Source: Chthoniobacter flavus
GTDB taxonomy: Bacteria; Verrucomicrobiota; Verrucomicrobiia; Chthoniobacterales; Terrimicrobiaceae
Direction of reading: 5' to 3'
Length of the DNA stretch: 14,787 bases
NCBI GenBank assembly: GCA_945863785.1
Contig: CAMBAQ010000030.1
Span: forward strand, 1-14,787
Part shown: piece by piece, positions 8,801 to 14,787 of the stretch
How positions within the stretch are numbered: the stretch's first letter is position 1
How the letters are laid out: every line of letters starts with the position of its first letter
Position numbers and translations under genes: made by a program
The notes under the pieces: generated by a model
The model's database searches: none
What the model was told of the DNA's origin: nothing
The model's input: the letters and a program-made list of their open reading frames with translations, nothing else

Positions 8801-11800
8801 AACCGCTTCTGGAACGAGAGTGGATGTCAAAGCTAATTCCCTTGTGCTGGAAGGGGCTATTTTAGAAGGCAGTGGCATTATTCTAGCTGCAAAAAATAGT
8901 CTCACACTCGGCTCAGACAGCTCGATCCAAACCAAGAGTCCCTCTTCCTCGCCATGGGATCTTACCACCGAGGGCTCGAGTGCTTTTGTTTATGTGGACG
9001 CCAACAACTCATCTAGACTTACCAGAACTGGCAGAGTTGAGGAAAATGAAGCCTCTCTCAACATTGAAGACGATGTCGCACTCTCTGGTGCTTTCATCTC
9101 GCTGGACTCCTCGCGTCGCGCTTCGATTTCCGAGTCAGCCATCATCGACTCCAGCCGGATTTCGATTGGTTCGGGGGCCCTGTTCATTGATCTCGAAGGA
9201 ACCGAAGCAGGCGATGTCGAAACACTCCGACTCGGAGGCAGTTTTTTAGATCAGCTAAACCAATCGGATTCGCTAACCCTCAAAGCCTATTCTTCCCTCA
9301 CAATCGCTGGATCGGGAACTCTTGGCTCCGAAAATCTCGCTACTCTTTCGTTTGAATCCGGCGGAATTCTCGGCAATGGCGGTGAGGTTGCGGTCAAAGC
9401 AAAAAATCTTCTGCTCTCGAATCCGAATGCTGTTGCCCCCACTGCGGAAACATCCCGCGCAGGACAAATTTCTTTCCAATCGAATCACCTGCGACTTGGT
9501 ATGGGGGAGTTCGCTGTAGCGGGATACGATCTTGCCCAATTCGAGTCTGCGATGGGAGCAATCATTGCCAACAGCGGCACACTGCTCGGCACTGCTGACT
9601 TGGAGTTGGTAACGCCAACCATCGCTTCGACGCGTCTCTCCGATTACCTCATCGAGTCTGGTGGTATACTCAATATCAATTCCTCTCAGGGAGAAAGCGA
9701 CGTCGATAGCGAACTCGGAGCAAAACTTTCACTCGTCGGAAGCTCCGTCATTATTGGCTCCGAAATCACACTTCCAAGCGGCGAGCTCGATATTCGTGCC
9801 AAGAGTGGAGATGTTACCATCAGCTCAGCCTTGAGCGTAGCTGGCAGCTCGCGAACCTTCTACGATGTCGTAAAGTTTGCTGATGCAGGCAACATCCGCA
9901 TCACTTCGGACAATGGCAACATCGTGCTTGCCGAAGGATCGAGTCTCTCAGTCATGGGAGATAATGTGGGGGGGGGCGCCGGAACTCTGGAGATCGCAGC
10001 AAGTGTTGGATCATTTACCAATCAGGGAATCCTGCTCGGCCAGTCGGTCGCAGGATTCGATGGCGGTTCTTTCACTTTGGATGTTGGGACAATCGGTGAT
10101 TTCGCTGAAATCAACGCCCCTCTGGAAGAAGGTGGTTTCAATAATCTCATAAGCCTACGCATTCGATTCGGCGATGTTTCAGTGGATCAGAAAGTCACCT
10201 CGAGAGAGTTCCGCCTCAGCACGGACGGTGGAGACGTCACAGTTTCTGCAGAAATCGATGCCTCTGGCAAAACAGGCGGCACAATTTCGCTGGGAGCTTC
10301 AGGCAGTCTTACACTTGCAGAATCGGCTCTGCTCTCCGTGGAAGGTGAAAATTTCAATTCCGCAGGCAAAGGCGGGCTGGTTGAGCTTTTTACCGGCTCG
10401 CAAATCAATGGCGTCATCGATACCTCGGCGCGTCTTTCTATTCAATCTGGCTCCCAAATTCTTCTTGGGGTTAACGACTTTATTGAAGGTTCCTACCTTG
10501 ACAATGGGAGCAGTGCTTCGCTTGGCAAATTTCAAGGCAGACTGCATCTCCGAGCTCCGAGGAACGATGGTAACGCCGATCTCTTGATCGATCCTCTTGC
10601 TGGCACGATCAATGGGGTGTCTGCCATTGTTATCGAAGGTTACCGTCTTTTTGACCGCACCACACAAGATGGCGTGATGAATATCGCCTTGCGCGATGCC
10701 ATCCACACGGACGCACAGAGCTTCATGGCTAACGAAGCAACCATCCAATCCCGGTTGCTCGCCGGCAGAAGTGATGACCTCTCCGCTCAAACCGTAGTTG
10801 CGCCAGGTTTTGAAATCATCAACACGGCTGGCGACCTGACTCTCGGCCTCGCGAATCCCACAGGCACAGACGATATCGAAGGAAAAAGCGCAGCCGACTG
10901 GGACCTTTCCAAGATGCGCTATGGCAGCAAAAACGCTCCGGGACTTCTCACCCTGCGTGCCTCCGGAGACATCGTCTTCAACAACTCCCTTAGTGACGGC
11001 TTTGTATCCGTCGAGCCCGGCTTGGAGGATCCGGCTATCTACACAAACAACTTGAGCTTTGAGGAAAACGGTCACTCGCTGCTTTGGTTGTCACAACTCC
11101 AAGCCATCAATTCAAACCTTCCGACAAACTTCCAATCTTGGAGCTATTCGATTACGGCAGGTTCGGATTTGGCATCGGTCAACGCGAAATCCATTCTATC
11201 ACGTGACCTCCTTGAGGAAGGCAAAGGGTCTGTTGTTGTAGGAGAGTTTTATCCAGCCGTCGCGAACTCGAACAATCCGGATACAAACCCTGATGCTCCT
11301 CAAGTTGATGCGGGCGTCGGGCAATATGGAACCACAGCGAACCATCTCCGCATCAACCTCACAGAGACGGATGAAGGAACCTACGACGACGAAGGCAATG
11401 TCATCACCGAGGGAACAGGCCTGCTTAAAGACATGGGAACTCGATACGAGGTCGTTCGCACCAGCACCGGGGATGTAGAGGTTAACGCCGGACGGGATGT
11501 CCAGCTTCGAAACCAGTTTGCCACCATCTACACGGCAGGCACTGCGATTTCTGACTCGACGAGGGTTCTTGCGGATGGGGATTTTTCCACACCGATTGTG
11601 TCTTTTGACACTACCTCCCATCCTGAACAGGGGTCTATGGGCCGTCCCTCCCAGATATTTACACCTCAGTGGGCTATGGCCGGTGGCGACCTCTGGATTT
11701 CCGCAGGAAACGACATAGCGAGAGTAACGAAGTTTACCGACTCTGAAGGTAACATTTCGGTTATCCCAGACTCGAGCCATCAGTTCACTTCCAACTGGCT

Positions 11801-14570
11801 CTATCGCCGCGGTCACGTCGATCCGACAACAGGCAAGTTCGGCGCGATCCAATTCCTAGACAGTAATGGCGAAACGATAGTGGACTCCTCCGCCTCCACA
11901 GCTTGGTGGATCGACTATAGCAACTTCTTCCAAGGCTTTGGAACCCTTGGCGGCGGTGACATCGCGCTTGTTGCGAAAAACGACATCGTCAATGCCGATG
12001 CGGTGGCCCCCACAAATGCCCGAATGGCGGGAATTGGCGCAGAGGAAAATCTGGTGCCCGACTTGGCGAATCTCATCGAGTTTGGTGGTGGCGATTTGAA
12101 GATCGAAGCGGGAAGGAATATTGATGGAGGTCTCTACTACGCCGAGCGAGGGAAAGGCATTTTGCAAGCTGGTGGTGAGGTGAAAACGAACGCGGCCCGA
12201 TCACCCTCTCTGGGACTATTGGGAGCACTCGGTGCCTACAGTGAGTCCTTGTTAACCCGCACCCAACCGGAAATATTTCTTCCTGAAACATGGCTTCCCA
12301 CAGCCTTGTTCTTGGGCAAAGGCTCATTCGAGGTTTCCGCCAAACAAGACATTATGCTCGGTCCAATCGCCAATGCCTTTCTCATGCCGACCGGGTTGGG
12401 AAACAAGTTCTGGTATAAAACCTACTTCAGCACTTTCTCTGCAGACTCCAGCGTGGATGTGAAGTCGCTCGGGGGCGATATCACTTTCCGGTCAGCCACT
12501 ATCTTGCCATTAGAGTTCGGTGCAAAACCTATACTGACCGCTTGGATAAATCAGCAGAACCTCTTCAATGTGCAAGGTGCGGATATCTATTCCTCGAATT
12601 CCCAGCCTTGGACACGACTTTCGGAATCCACGCTCGAGGGCTTCGGCAGTGTGATGAATCTGATTCCTCCGACGCTCAAAGTTGGTGCCTTTGCCGGGAG
12701 TGTAAATACGATCGGATCGCAGATTCTTGCACCTGCCTCGCGTGGAAATCTTGAGATTGTGGTGGCAGATGCGGTCAACGGCCTTCAACCCGCAGGAAAA
12801 ACAGAATTTCAGGACGAAGCGGGCAATCTCAGCTCGCTCATGGGGTGGATTTCCTCGACCATCAACCTCTCGGATGCTAATCCCTCGGGAATACCAGAAA
12901 CAACCTCCCCTCTCAGCTACTACGGATACGCCGGTGAATCGGGTGCCCTTTACGAATCCTCTGCAAACTTTCTTGCAAACATCGACAAAGCCCTTAGTGA
13001 AACCGGTTCCTACGCAGGCAATGATGCGGCAATTGATCTGAAGGGTCTAAGGCACGGGGACTCGCTGCTCCACGAGGGCGACACTGAACCTGTACGCATT
13101 TACACCGGCAAGGGGGATATATCCGGCCTTGTGCTCTTCGCGCCCAAGTTTTCAAAAATCACCAGCGGAGGATCGATCTCGGATGTGGCTTTTTATCTTC
13201 AGAATCTTGATGCCACGAACATCTCGATCGTCTCGGCGGCAGGTGACATCATTCCCTACAACGAAGCTGCGACACTTCGCACCGAGGCATCGAACATTCT
13301 CGCTGGAAATATCGTTCTCGATGCTCCTCGCATCTCGGCTAACAACAAACTGGTCACCGCCCTTGCCGGTGACATCCAAATTTCAGGCCCGGGATTCCTT
13401 GAGGTCTTAGCTGGCGCGAATCTGGATCTCGGCACGGGAGAAAATTTGGCCGATGGCACAGGCATCGGCATCGTAAGCATCGGCGATTCCCGCAATCCCA
13501 ACCTGCCATTTGAAGGGGCATCGATGATTGCTCTGGCTGGCATAGGTTCGACGGAAGGTGTTCCGGCTTTTGGCCTTGCCGGTAGCAGTTTGGATTTTGA
13601 GAATCTCGAAGCCATCGCCCCAACTGGCTCAATCGTGCAACCACTCTCCGACGATCCCGAACACATCGCGATCGCCAACTTACAAACACTGTATTCCATT
13701 ATTGTCGCGACGGGCGAGGCGTATCCTGATGCTTTCAGCTACGAACCCGCCTTGGAAGCCGTTGAGACTGTCTTTGCCGCACTTGATAGAACAGGCGACA
13801 TATTCACCCGCTCGCGTGATATCCGGACCGTTAGTGGTGGCAACATTGCTCTCGCTGCTCCACGCGGTGGGCTCACCATGGCTTCGGACATCTTTGGAAA
13901 TCCCCTGACTCCACCAGGCATCGTCACGGAGTTCGGCGGAGAAGTTTCCATTCTTACGGGCGGCGATGTGGATATCGGTCGAGCTCGTATTTTCACGCTT
14001 CGCGGAGGCGACATGACGATCTGGTCGACCACAGGCGACATCGCTGCAGGAACATCTCCCAAGACTGTCGTCACTGCGCCGCCTACTCGCGTAGTAATCG
14101 ACTCGCCCAGCGCGGATGTGAAAACTGATCTTGGTGGCTTGGCCACTGGGGGTGGCATCGGCGTGCTCGCCGCTGTAGAGGATGTCGATCCTGGCAATGT
14201 CTATCTTCTTGCTCCCGAAGGCACGGTGGATGCCGGCGATGCCGGTATCCAGAGCACGGGCAACCTGAACATAGCGGCGGTATCAGTTATCAATGGCGAC
14301 AACATTGCCTCTGCTGGAAGCTCAGCGGGAGTTCCATCAAGCGCGCCACCTTCCGCTCCCGTTGCGGTAGCCCCGGCAGCCTCGAACTCCTCTGCTGCCA
14401 CATCCTCGGCGGCAAAGAATATGGCTTCCAACGGACAGGATAACAAGGTAAACGATGGCGCTCCATCGCTCATCACCGTCGAGATTCTAGGGTATGGTGG
14501 GGGAGAGGGTGACAAGAAAGATGAGGAGGAAGGGGAAAAGCGGGATGAGGACAAGTCCGCGATGCTGTAA
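2844..14570 (+). CDS. Giant filamentous haemagglutinin-family TPS exoprotein (DUF3739 type)
   Basis: This 3908-residue secreted protein is probably a surface fibre or adhesin exported by two-partner secretion. An in-frame TAG at 2835-2837 makes 2844 the first usable ATG; no Shine-Dalgarno sequence is visible. Residues 1-48 are an extended signal peptide (hydrophobic core about 27-43, end AQLNAG). Residues 49-112 are an Ala/Arg-rich helical stretch. The TPS secretion domain follows at about 114-240, with HWETFNVGKETTLNFDQ, WIAFNKV and NQNGILFG (residues 212-219, the counterpart of the NPNG motif). The middle is beta-helix-like, rich in Gly, Ser and Ala, with recurring DVSGT motifs. Family blocks include GTYTLLPRRYALLPG (1814-1828), VVRTSTGD...AGRDVQL...IYTAG (2870-2899) and VYLLAPEGTVDAGDAGI (3785-3801). 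A Ser/Ala/Pro linker, ITVEILGYGGG and a charged tail end the protein. Only one Cys (349) was found by eye. P. aeruginosa PdtA is the closest described type I know. The TpsB partner is not in the window. Confidence 0.95.
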   Translation: MIFKRSSNLRSVRVFQALEGFKKSRQAITLIILLAWIITTPVAQLNAGDVLRGGASAGNARRASESRANAGAVTADAAKVRAQDRLARTTKTVNDMRALQAAARAAAGASTIPNGLAEGGLKVLTGPNAKWLGANTPTQSGNNVNITQTASQALLHWETFNVGKETTLNFDQSAGGVDAGKWIAFNKVFDPAAKPSEIRGKINAQGQVYIINQNGILFGAGSQVNARALVASTLPINDNLVKNGLLNNKDAQFLFSAIDVPGGSDGTPTFTPTDVPATLGDIIVERGAKIMSPELAGGNGGRVMLVGANVRNEGEISTPAGQTILAAGLQVGVLEHDSSDPSLRGLDVCVGAVDLDGIDPYAGTVQNAGLVESKAGSIVIAGKRIEQNGILESLTSVSLNGRIDLTASYGAVSNPNFDNPGTLGNGESIFLPQFTGEVLFGQESLTRILPDYNSKASVPGTMLSESSQINIQGNSISFVEDSIVWAPSADVKIKSGVWTYRDDESLNRTIFNSSGEIEETLQSALRTPFVFTEGTVVFSPGSILDVSGTPDVFVPLSHYLLTVQLRGNELADSPLQRESDLRGKNLHLDLRQTGVYEGKFWMGTPLGDANGVANLIERTAAQLTTRGGTIAIEAGGSVELASGAEWNVSGGYTRNEGGFIQTTNLLRDGRLVNIAKATPDMVYEGIYDGFTHSFSTKWGNLKSYRHALAPSGGQLEAENINGASGGSIDVASPVTQLAGELLGGTITGLRQLNSPPGHSELALRFKNQKAVETPAGTVYLDQILSAPSLIVGGVKSSETNDSGLEGMLQIPSSIFDEEGSGFGFVTLENLGGTIETADEPLELAPGGSLTLKATNISFISSVHIPGGSMSATAYNYSPFQYAEQRATEELIGQPAPAVIEGAGVIAIGEGVKLDVSGTVTSDSMGFFSGLPGRWAIDGGKVSLEAFSILSHESSAIRASGGISMGASGKKSLKGKGGSISLLAGKDPELRTSVGGVLELPPYLEAYSSVLGGSLTLQAVRAIIGEVEEPVGGIMELSPDFFVKGGFSNFSIRATGASGSTDPAVQVLPGTQIRPITESLLVNSLFQNAESAFVKSILPEGVRPVANISLVALGFDDPFTDQEVEAVGSIEVGNDATIKTDIGGSVSLKGQTISVFGSIEAPAGSITIEGGGKFPLAAQQEASTTTALPTLHLAPTAQLIARGAKLQIPDPFGREIGSVLSGGKVRLSGNIVAEAGAVVDVSGTSGTLDYLTASVGSSAESFQSNGMPLEPAGRNTIRLTVDSNGGVISLRGSQLLLADATLDGRAGGTSAVGGSLTVSSSAYSLASGADITLSIRQSGPVISSEPGTISVGSVLLDSGGSEVNGGGFFAVDSFLSGGFSDFDLGYEYFSSASIPHGGNVRFEGQIDLEAAGRIRLAAGGVVQTDDIVSISAPYISIGQEFRAPLHPSETFAPFTDANGRISVIPTNGPGAINLRASHVDVGTLVTMDTEQLQIMAESGDIRGGGTLSVAGEVILESAQIYATTLGKFDIFAYDADETTGRVTINQSGQSTLPLSGGGILRVFGSEIQQGGTLRAPFGSITLGWDGADLIESTEGIDAPTNLVVGLEKSAPVASVINLLANSETSVSAIDPSTFKEIIVPFGISPDGNTWIDPRGVNVSLAGMPEKKVAISAASVVQEPTSKIDLRGGGDLMAYRWISGTGGSIDILGSPSVWRPGSNYSAGDLVSLNGRQFSARFALNPKDFNGSVPSPGRSVYWTEVPESFAIVPGFNSPLAPFAPFNTSGSGGVFRGDTGFTSSLQVGDQVTFDGGLGIDSGTYTLLPRRYALLPGARLVTPANEKSGGFFLPDGAAIVSGYRSNSFTKAEGNILLRETYEVLPSGVLNNRAEYAIYSANDFIQKAAISSRSLSKQPVPLDSGSLSIHGANALSIYGSVMTETKGGVGAAIDLSSLAGINIGNNAEGSDGVFIDSSVINSWKAESLLLGGQRVKTASGTRVDVKANSLVLEGAILEGSGIILAAKNSLTLGSDSSIQTKSPSSSPWDLTTEGSSAFVYVDANNSSRLTRTGRVEENEASLNIEDDVALSGAFISLDSSRRASISESAIIDSSRISIGSGALFIDLEGTEAGDVETLRLGGSFLDQLNQSDSLTLKAYSSLTIAGSGTLGSENLATLSFESGGILGNGGEVAVKAKNLLLSNPNAVAPTAETSRAGQISFQSNHLRLGMGEFAVAGYDLAQFESAMGAIIANSGTLLGTADLELVTPTIASTRLSDYLIESGGILNINSSQGESDVDSELGAKLSLVGSSVIIGSEITLPSGELDIRAKSGDVTISSALSVAGSSRTFYDVVKFADAGNIRITSDNGNIVLAEGSSLSVMGDNVGGGAGTLEIAASVGSFTNQGILLGQSVAGFDGGSFTLDVGTIGDFAEINAPLEEGGFNNLISLRIRFGDVSVDQKVTSREFRLSTDGGDVTVSAEIDASGKTGGTISLGASGSLTLAESALLSVEGENFNSAGKGGLVELFTGSQINGVIDTSARLSIQSGSQILLGVNDFIEGSYLDNGSSASLGKFQGRLHLRAPRNDGNADLLIDPLAGTINGVSAIVIEGYRLFDRTTQDGVMNIALRDAIHTDAQSFMANEATIQSRLLAGRSDDLSAQTVVAPGFEIINTAGDLTLGLANPTGTDDIEGKSAADWDLSKMRYGSKNAPGLLTLRASGDIVFNNSLSDGFVSVEPGLEDPAIYTNNLSFEENGHSLLWLSQLQAINSNLPTNFQSWSYSITAGSDLASVNAKSILSRDLLEEGKGSVVVGEFYPAVANSNNPDTNPDAPQVDAGVGQYGTTANHLRINLTETDEGTYDDEGNVITEGTGLLKDMGTRYEVVRTSTGDVEVNAGRDVQLRNQFATIYTAGTAISDSTRVLADGDFSTPIVSFDTTSHPEQGSMGRPSQIFTPQWAMAGGDLWISAGNDIARVTKFTDSEGNISVIPDSSHQFTSNWLYRRGHVDPTTGKFGAIQFLDSNGETIVDSSASTAWWIDYSNFFQGFGTLGGGDIALVAKNDIVNADAVAPTNARMAGIGAEENLVPDLANLIEFGGGDLKIEAGRNIDGGLYYAERGKGILQAGGEVKTNAARSPSLGLLGALGAYSESLLTRTQPEIFLPETWLPTALFLGKGSFEVSAKQDIMLGPIANAFLMPTGLGNKFWYKTYFSTFSADSSVDVKSLGGDITFRSATILPLEFGAKPILTAWINQQNLFNVQGADIYSSNSQPWTRLSESTLEGFGSVMNLIPPTLKVGAFAGSVNTIGSQILAPASRGNLEIVVADAVNGLQPAGKTEFQDEAGNLSSLMGWISSTINLSDANPSGIPETTSPLSYYGYAGESGALYESSANFLANIDKALSETGSYAGNDAAIDLKGLRHGDSLLHEGDTEPVRIYTGKGDISGLVLFAPKFSKITSGGSISDVAFYLQNLDATNISIVSAAGDIIPYNEAATLRTEASNILAGNIVLDAPRISANNKLVTALAGDIQISGPGFLEVLAGANLDLGTGENLADGTGIGIVSIGDSRNPNLPFEGASMIALAGIGSTEGVPAFGLAGSSLDFENLEAIAPTGSIVQPLSDDPEHIAIANLQTLYSIIVATGEAYPDAFSYEPALEAVETVFAALDRTGDIFTRSRDIRTVSGGNIALAAPRGGLTMASDIFGNPLTPPGIVTEFGGEVSILTGGDVDIGRARIFTLRGGDMTIWSTTGDIAAGTSPKTVVTAPPTRVVIDSPSADVKTDLGGLATGGGIGVLAAVEDVDPGNVYLLAPEGTVDAGDAGIQSTGNLNIAAVSVINGDNIASAGSSAGVPSSAPPSAPVAVAPAASNSSAATSSAAKNMASNGQDNKVNDGAPSLITVEILGYGGGEGDKKDEEEGEKRDEDKSAML
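3183..3563 (+). other. TPS secretion (haemagglutination activity) domain of the exoprotein
   Basis: Residues about 114-240 of the giant exoprotein. This N-terminal domain is what TpsB transporters recognise through their POTRA domains in known TPS systems. Visible hallmarks are the N-I-T-Q-T-A-S-Q-A-L-L-H-W block, FNVGKETTLNFDQ, and Q-V-Y-I-I-N-Q-N-G-I-L-F-G, where NQNG replaces the classical NPNG. The next block, PINDNLVKNGLLNN...AQFLFSA, is also family-typical. Boundaries are approximate. Confidence 0.85.
7974..8123 (+). other. CBM5/12-like (chitin-binding-type) insert within the exoprotein
   Basis: Residues 1711-1760 carry the spacing W-x5-Y-S-A-G-D-L-V-S-x-N-G-R-Q-F...P...Y-W-T-E-V. This resembles CBM5/12 modules, for example the chitin-binding domain of Bacillus ChiA1, which has W, then YTAGQLV, then NGKTY, then a closing W. 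The segment is flanked by GTGGSIDIL (1698-1706) before and FAIVPGF (1762-1768) after. In family members I remember, those two blocks are close together, so this looks inserted. The fold is supported by pattern only. Similar modules also occur in phage tail proteins, so carbohydrate binding is an inference. Confidence 0.6.
9968..9976 (+). repeat. Nine-G homopolymer within the exoprotein gene
   Basis: Nine consecutive G encode Gly-Gly and two bases of a third Gly (residues 2376-2378). Loss of one G would shift reading to the frame that stops at TAA 10150-10152. Gain of one would stop at TGA 10097-10099. Either change would truncate the protein near residue 2420-2440 of 3908. Shorter G runs occur at 8783-8789 (seven) and 3627-3632 (six). 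Confidence 0.9.
10812..11558 (+). other. Conserved DUF3739-type region of the exoprotein
   Basis: Residues about 2657-2905. Blocks that match the FHA/DUF3739 family as I know it are IINTAGDLTLG, DWDLSKMRYG, PGLLTLRASGDI, SLSDGF, SYSITAGSDL, the run RTSTGDVEVNAGRDVQL, and ATIYTAG. The exact Pfam boundaries of DUF3739 cannot be set by eye and may be narrower or shifted. Confidence 0.65.
13818..14507 (+). other. Conserved C-terminal block and tail of the exoprotein
   Basis: Residues about 3659-3888. The order is DIRTVSGGNIALAAPRGG, then FGGEVSILTGGDVDIG, MTIWSTTGDIAAG (from 3724), VYLLAPEGTVDAGDAGI (3785-3801), a Ser/Ala/Pro-rich linker, then ITVEILGYGGG. A Lys/Glu/Asp tail of about 20 residues ends the protein. 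The block shows that the gene is complete at its 3' end and not frameshifted. No membrane anchor or autotransporter barrel is present at the C-terminus, which fits release or tethering through a separate transporter. Confidence 0.75.
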
Positions 14571-14594
14571 AAATAGGTCGGCCATCCCAATCGG

Positions 14595-14643
14595 GTATTA
14601 AAAATACTTAGCGGCCACACGTCTTGATTTGATCAAAAGCAAG
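14595..14643. terminator. Weak hairpins after the exoprotein gene (possible terminator region)
   Basis: Two small inverted repeats lie 24-73 bases after the stop. GTATT/AATAC (14595-14599 with 14603-14607) has a 3-base loop. CTTGATTT/AAAGCAAG (14623-14643) has one mismatch and contains the palindrome TTTGATCAAA. Neither is followed by a clear T-run, so intrinsic termination is uncertain. Confidence 0.25.
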
Positions 14644-14663
14644 CAAAAGCGGAAAAAATCCTC

Positions 14664-14672
14664 TGATATAAC
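14664..14672 (+). promoter_or_regulatory. Possible extended -10 promoter element for the final small gene
   Basis: TGATATAAC matches the TGnTATAAT extended -10 pattern in all but the last base of the hexamer. It would start a transcript about 40 bases before the ATG at 14721. There is no recognisable -35 hexamer at the usual distance. A second AT-rich candidate, TATAAA, is at 14690-14695. Confidence 0.25.
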
Positions 14673-14705
14673 AATCTTTCCTGTTGTAGTATAAAAAATA
14701 AGTGG

Positions 14706-14723
14706 CATATGTTATGACATATG
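14706..14723. promoter_or_regulatory. Paired CATATG palindromes over the start of the final gene (candidate operator)
   Basis: CATATG occurs at 14706-14711 and again at 14718-14723, separated by TTATGA; the second copy contains the start codon. Ribbon-helix-helix antitoxins commonly autorepress by binding short repeated palindromes at their own promoter, and this layout would suit that. AT-rich chance occurrence is a real alternative. Confidence 0.3.
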
Positions 14724-14787
14724 AAAGCCGTTACTATTCATTTAGACGAACCTGTGTACCGCGAGTTTCAGATTTTGGCTCGTAGAG
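14721..14787 (+). CDS. Start of a small gene, probably ribbon-helix-helix antitoxin/CopG-type regulator (partial)
   Basis: Only 22 codons are visible before the window ends. The peptide begins MKAVTIHLDEPVYREFQILA. This fits the N-terminal beta strand (K-A-V-T-I-H-L-D) followed by the first helix (E-P-V-Y-R-E-F-Q-I-L-A) of ribbon-helix-helix DNA-binding proteins, many of which are antitoxins paired with a downstream toxin such as a PIN-domain RNase. A toxin gene would be expected within about 300 bases downstream, outside the window. No clear Shine-Dalgarno sequence precedes the ATG. The gene is separated from the exoprotein by 150 non-coding bases and probably is an independent unit. Confidence 0.6.
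   Translation, partial: MKAVTIHLDEPVYREFQILARR

Noticed and set aside
10299..11075. A 258-codon open frame on the minus strand, and another of 217 codons at 11199-11852
   Set aside because: Both lie wholly inside the exoprotein gene, have no family-like motifs, and the + strand protein is conserved in pattern across both spans. They are shadow frames.
2844..14570. Possibility that the exoprotein is several broken genes or a chimera
   Set aside because: The frame is open throughout, and family motifs from the TPS domain to the C-terminal block appear in the expected order.
14634..14650. CAAAAGC repeated twice (14634-14640, 14644-14650)
   Set aside because: Two short AT-rich copies are too few to call a CRISPR, iteron or binding array.
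1..14787. tRNA, rRNA, CRISPR array, insertion sequence or prophage genes
   Set aside because: I saw no cloverleaf, no regularly spaced repeats, no transposase motifs and no terminal inverted repeats.

Overview
The window looks like chromosomal DNA of a Gram-negative bacterium, most likely a Verrucomicrobiota member. The evidence is a Porin_5-type outer-membrane porin with a helical N-terminal preface, a giant two-partner-secretion (TPS) exoprotein of the filamentous haemagglutinin (FHA)/DUF3739 family, middling GC content, and no clear Shine-Dalgarno sequence in front of the main genes. The phylum is an inference from protein style; no taxonomic marker gene is present.

Layout, all on the + strand: (1) bases 2-70 are the last 22 codons of an upstream gene, possibly TonB-like; (2) 77-2104 is a 675-residue putative porin; (3) 2111-2761 is a 216-residue exported coiled-coil protein; (4) 2762-2843 is a short gap holding an imperfect hairpin; (5) 2844-14570 is one uninterrupted 3908-codon gene for an FHA/DUF3739 exoprotein, which fills about four fifths of the window; (6) 14571-14720 is non-coding, with weak hairpins and a possible promoter; (7) 14721-14787 is the start of a small gene that reads like a ribbon-helix-helix antitoxin or CopG-type regulator. 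The long minus-strand and alternate-frame open stretches inside gene 5 are shadows of its coding sequence.

The upstream gene, the porin and the coiled-coil gene are separated by exactly 6 bases each and share one reading frame, so they look like one transcription unit. The giant exoprotein follows after 82 bases and probably belongs to the same functional cluster. My working model is a cell-surface module: a very large beta-helical fibre exported across the outer membrane, with an outer-membrane porin and a periplasmic coiled-coil accessory. No TpsB (FhaC/ShlB-type) transporter lies in the window. The nearest described relative I can name is the Pseudomonas aeruginosa PdtA type of TPS protein.

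The most notable points are a short insert resembling a chitin-binding module (CBM5/12) inside an otherwise conserved segment of the exoprotein, a run of nine G inside the exoprotein gene where one-base slippage would truncate the protein, and the co-occurrence of a porin and a conserved coiled-coil protein with the exoprotein.
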